Origin: Schistocephalus solidus
Taxonomy: Eukaryota > Platyhelminthes > Cestoda > Diphyllobothriidea > Diphyllobothriidae
Assembly: GCA_017591395.1 (NCBI GenBank)
Contig: WEDG01005660.1
Coordinates: 62,001-126,000, forward strand
Reading direction: 5' to 3'
DNA: 64,000 nt
The translations under genes and the position numbers were made by a program. Below are positions 60,701 to 64,000 of the stretch, piece after piece. The notes below the pieces were generated by a model. The model saw only the letters and a list, made by a program, of their open reading frames with translations. It made no database searches and was not told the DNA's origin. The number at the start of each line of letters is the position of its first letter. The first letter of the stretch is position 1.

Positions 60701-63700
60701 GTCCTAGTCCAACAAAGACGCAGGCATTAATGCTGTTGCATCTTTTACCGCCCCGTCAGATGACAGGAAATGCGGTTATAGGGTGCACAAACACGACTAG
60801 CTGTTCAGGGCGGCAATTAAGGGCAATGCGGATGTGGTTGATGTCCACTAACGCACGAGAGGCCTATGGATTGACAACATTAACCTTCCTTCCCCTACGC
60901 CCAGGCGACTACAGAGATGATGCATCTGGGTATGGCTCTCACCCCGTCCTCCCTGCAATGTACATTGCTAAAATAACTCATAAACCATGTTACCACGGCC
61001 ATCATCTCTTATGCATGTTTTGAGGTACGGTAAGCTACTCCACTCAAGCGATGGAAGTGTGTATGCTTTTAAAACATCGGGGAAGTTCAAGGGTAGTACC
61101 AGATGCCGTCATTTCTTCTCATGTGTACATTTATATTAGCATGAGATTACCAACAAAGACTAGGGAGACTGGAATGAACACTGCTGGTTGATTCGCCATT
61201 CTCTGTCAGCCATACCAAATCACGGGTTTTTGTAACCTCTGGGGTGTGAACCCGCAATCTATTGGTGGATCAAGTTATTTGGAAACATAAACCTTTTTGT
61301 TTAAATATTTGACTTTCGTACTCTATTTTGTCGTCACATGAATTGGTGATGTACAAAAAACACAGTCAACTTTAAACTATGCGCAACGAATGATTCTGTG
61401 GTTGGCCCAGGTGCAGGCTAACAGAAGTCTGCTGGATTCAGTTAGGCAGTCGTTATTGACTGGGCTCAATTCAACCTGACCTTGATAAATTTGTAAACAG
61501 CATCTTAGTTTATATGCCTAATAGTGCACGTTCCGTCTAATTGCATTGCTTCCAGGATTCCGTTGCTCTTCCTTGTTGGGCAGGCACCAACAATTCAGGC
61601 TTTCTCGATGCATGCTTTCTTCCTGTTTCCACTGTGTACTTGGGTACCTGAAATAATTGGTCTTGTCTCTTAACTGCCAGCTCCTGTTAATGTATAAGAA
61701 TGAAGAGAGTTTTCCTGGTTTGGTCGTTATAGAGTGCATTACAACTATTACAAGGTATTTCAGACAAGTTCTTTTACGTTTAAATAGTCAAAACAGGGTG
61801 TGCAAAGCAGTCTTCGGCTTTTGTGCTTTCTGCATCTGGTGACTATAGCCGTCTTTCAGTGAGTTCACGGGCGACTAATATTAACGCTGAAATTCAGCAA
61901 ATGTTTTCGTTTCCGTCAGCATGGCATGGTAGCTGTTCCCGCTAGACTTGATTTATTTATCCGTACAACCTCCTCCAAGCGTCCAGAACGGTTTTACTAC
62001 GAGGCAGGCAGTAAGGTCAAATAAATCAAAGCCAGCAGTTCGGTCTTCTGGAACCATTATTCATGTGTCCGAACTCCTTCAAATAAGCTGGAAGAAACAC
62101 AAAATACAAATGATGCACAAATTGGCGACTGCACTACGCACCTAGTTTTTGCACTTGAGATAAATACAGTTGGTCGCTTAGCCAGGACAGAAGCCTACAA
62201 TACAGGTTAATGTGGTCACACTGAAAAAGCGGTCATTCAACGTAAATATGAACACTTATTTACAGTAAAGAGTATATGCTTTCGTAATCAAGTCCCACCG
62301 CATGCGCTGGACCCTGCGACCAACACTGTTGGAAACAAAACTTATGCTGTTGACGTCTGGCCATTCAAGAAAGCCCGACAAGTTATCAAGGTCATGCACT
62401 GACGGCTCATTAATTGACATTTTGAAGTAGACGCTATTTATAAAAAACTTAGGGACAAATGGAAATGAATAAAACCAATCCAAACGAGTTGATGGTCTAC
62501 AACGATCATTTGTTGATGAAAACAACAGGCGGTATGAAGTCCTTTAGGCATGCCTACATTCTTAACTCTTTTTTGCGCATTTTCTGCACGTCTGGTGACG
62601 ATCTAGGGATCAAGTGTCAAAATTTGCCAGAATAAGTAGTCCCAAGGAACTTATTTGAATTTTTCTGTAAATATGTGCCATTAAATGGTTTTTTTGCAAA
62701 GCAATCCAATCAGAAGTTGAAGTTGTTGGCACGGGATGTGTGTATATATAGAGATCTCTTTTAAGCAATTAAACAAAAACTAATTCTACTTACTTTACGC
62801 AATCCTTCCGATATAAATCCACAAAGTTTTTCGCATCGGATAACAATGGGGACATTTTCTTTAAAAGACAACTGTTGCGTTTCCGACTAAACCCACAAAA
62901 CCTCCGGTTCAGATAAAAAGCCTGTATTTACGCCTCAAGTAGTCTTCAAAGAGGCGAACCCCAAGAAGAATGGGCGTTTTACCAAGTAGGATCGCGACTG
63001 GAGTCTACCATTTTTCGGTCAGTCAAGCTTATCTGCAAAGCTCATTGTAAAAACGGATATATGAATGCCTATCCGTATGAAAATAGCTTGTCGTTAAGCT
63101 GCTCAGTGTGGCTTCCGCGGCCGTTATGCCTAACCTTTAAATTGAATCTGCACAAGGATCCTCAAATTCTGCCGACCAGGATTACATAATGGATGAAATA
63201 TTTTAAAGTCCTTAAGGCATTTACTGTCCATTTCATAGGTGTCTTTCACAAAACCGCTAGAAAATGAGAACTCAGGGCCGAAAAGGTAAATTAATCGACT
63301 GCTTGCTCCTTTTCAGAATGCACAACGGTAATGCCATTATTTCCGTCTCTTATATGGAAACCGTTTAAATTGGCATCTTACAGGATTCTGTGATATACCG
63401 CCCAATTTTCGTACCCGTGTGCAAAATTAATCATGCAACCATGTTCGGAGGCTTTCGTGTCTTTGGTGACACAAAAATACGGACTGAAGTCAGTAATCTT
63501 GCGCGCAAACATTTGTAGACAGGCACAAAATAGCCATAGCTTTGCTCTCCAAACTGCCTTTCAACAACAATATGCCAAAGGTTTCATATTTGTCTGATCA
63601 AGGAATTAATGTTTTCCAAATTAAAATGTTATATTCATTTGATTTCACTTAAATATATAGAGGCACACAAAGTCCTGGCCTTATGAAAGGCGACTGGATA

Positions 63701-64000
63701 ACCGTTAATAGGTGGCCTTGAAAGCAGCTGCCACAATGCAGCACATAGGATGAATTTTACAGATTTTCCTGTGTGACTCCTTGGACAGCTAGTTGTTGTC
63801 CTTTGCAAGGCTAAATGACGATGCGGATGTCCTGTGGGATGAAGAATATTGGCGTGTGTTAAAGAGATGGTTGATGGTTTGAAGAATATGTCAGGCCTGG
63901 GTATGTCAAGAAAGCCTAAACTTGTTAGTCTCTCATGCAGACAACCTAAATTCCCAGTATAAGATGCACTCACAGGAACAATAAGTTCCTTGTCCTGACA
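60701..64000. other. Unassigned DNA with anonymous ORFs
   Basis: The first ~350 bp may be PLE J 3' sequence. Frames at 60730-61023 (plus, 97 codons) and 63635-63973 (minus, 112 codons) show no known motif. No repeats shared with the rest of the window were found by eye. Confidence 0.4.

Overview
This looks like a transposon-rich piece of a metazoan nuclear genome, most probably a parasitic flatworm and best matching a diphyllobothriidean tapeworm (Spirometra/Schistocephalus/Dibothriocephalus type). The assignment is inferred from four things: many decayed Penelope-like elements (PLEs) with GIY-YIG tails; a non-LTR retrotransposon whose C-terminus carries repeated C2H2 zinc fingers; tRNA-derived SINEs; and long AT-rich gene-free stretches. 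I found no intact host gene, no functional tRNA or rRNA, and no bacterial-style operon. No promoter, ribosome-binding site or terminator can be supported.

Layout. 0-10 kb: a foldback/MITE-like element with 33-nt inverted ends and a telomere-like interior (598-970), a fossil zinc-finger module (3211-3663), tRNA-SINEs (3811-5010), one copy of a dispersed repeat called R2 here (5516-5885), then anonymous AT-rich DNA. 10-20 kb: PLE reverse transcriptase fragment A (10150-11424, minus) next to (TA)n tracts, and a PLE RT-to-GIY-YIG relic (18060-19260, minus). 20-31 kb: an in-frame tandem duplication at 20.3 kb, copies of a ~0.4 kb repeat called R1 here, tandem SINEs, a hairpin, and a PLE with a canonical-looking hammerhead motif (28.7-29.5 kb, with a possible 5' part at 30.4-30.9 kb). 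33-41 kb: an R1-dense zone, an inverted-repeat PLE terminal unit (36815-37290), the zinc-finger LINE 3' end (38866-40262, minus) and a PLE scrap fused to a triplet microsatellite. 41-53 kb: three more PLE relics, including the longest one (49790-51990), which lies between two TAG/AGT arrays. 53-61 kb: a decayed Tigger/pogo DNA transposon with recognisable ends (53601-55423) and PLE relics H, I and J separated by R1 copies. 61-64 kb: nothing recognised.

The main biological content is the PLE population. At least ten independent relics carry pieces of the N-terminal region, RT core, linker and GIY-YIG endonuclease, in four recognisable GIY-YIG subtypes. Five carry, or lie next to, a short motif with the hammerhead-ribozyme core layout near the end of the element. 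All are broken by stops, frameshifts or truncations, so they are fossils here. R1 and the SINEs are non-coding parasites inserted between and into them.
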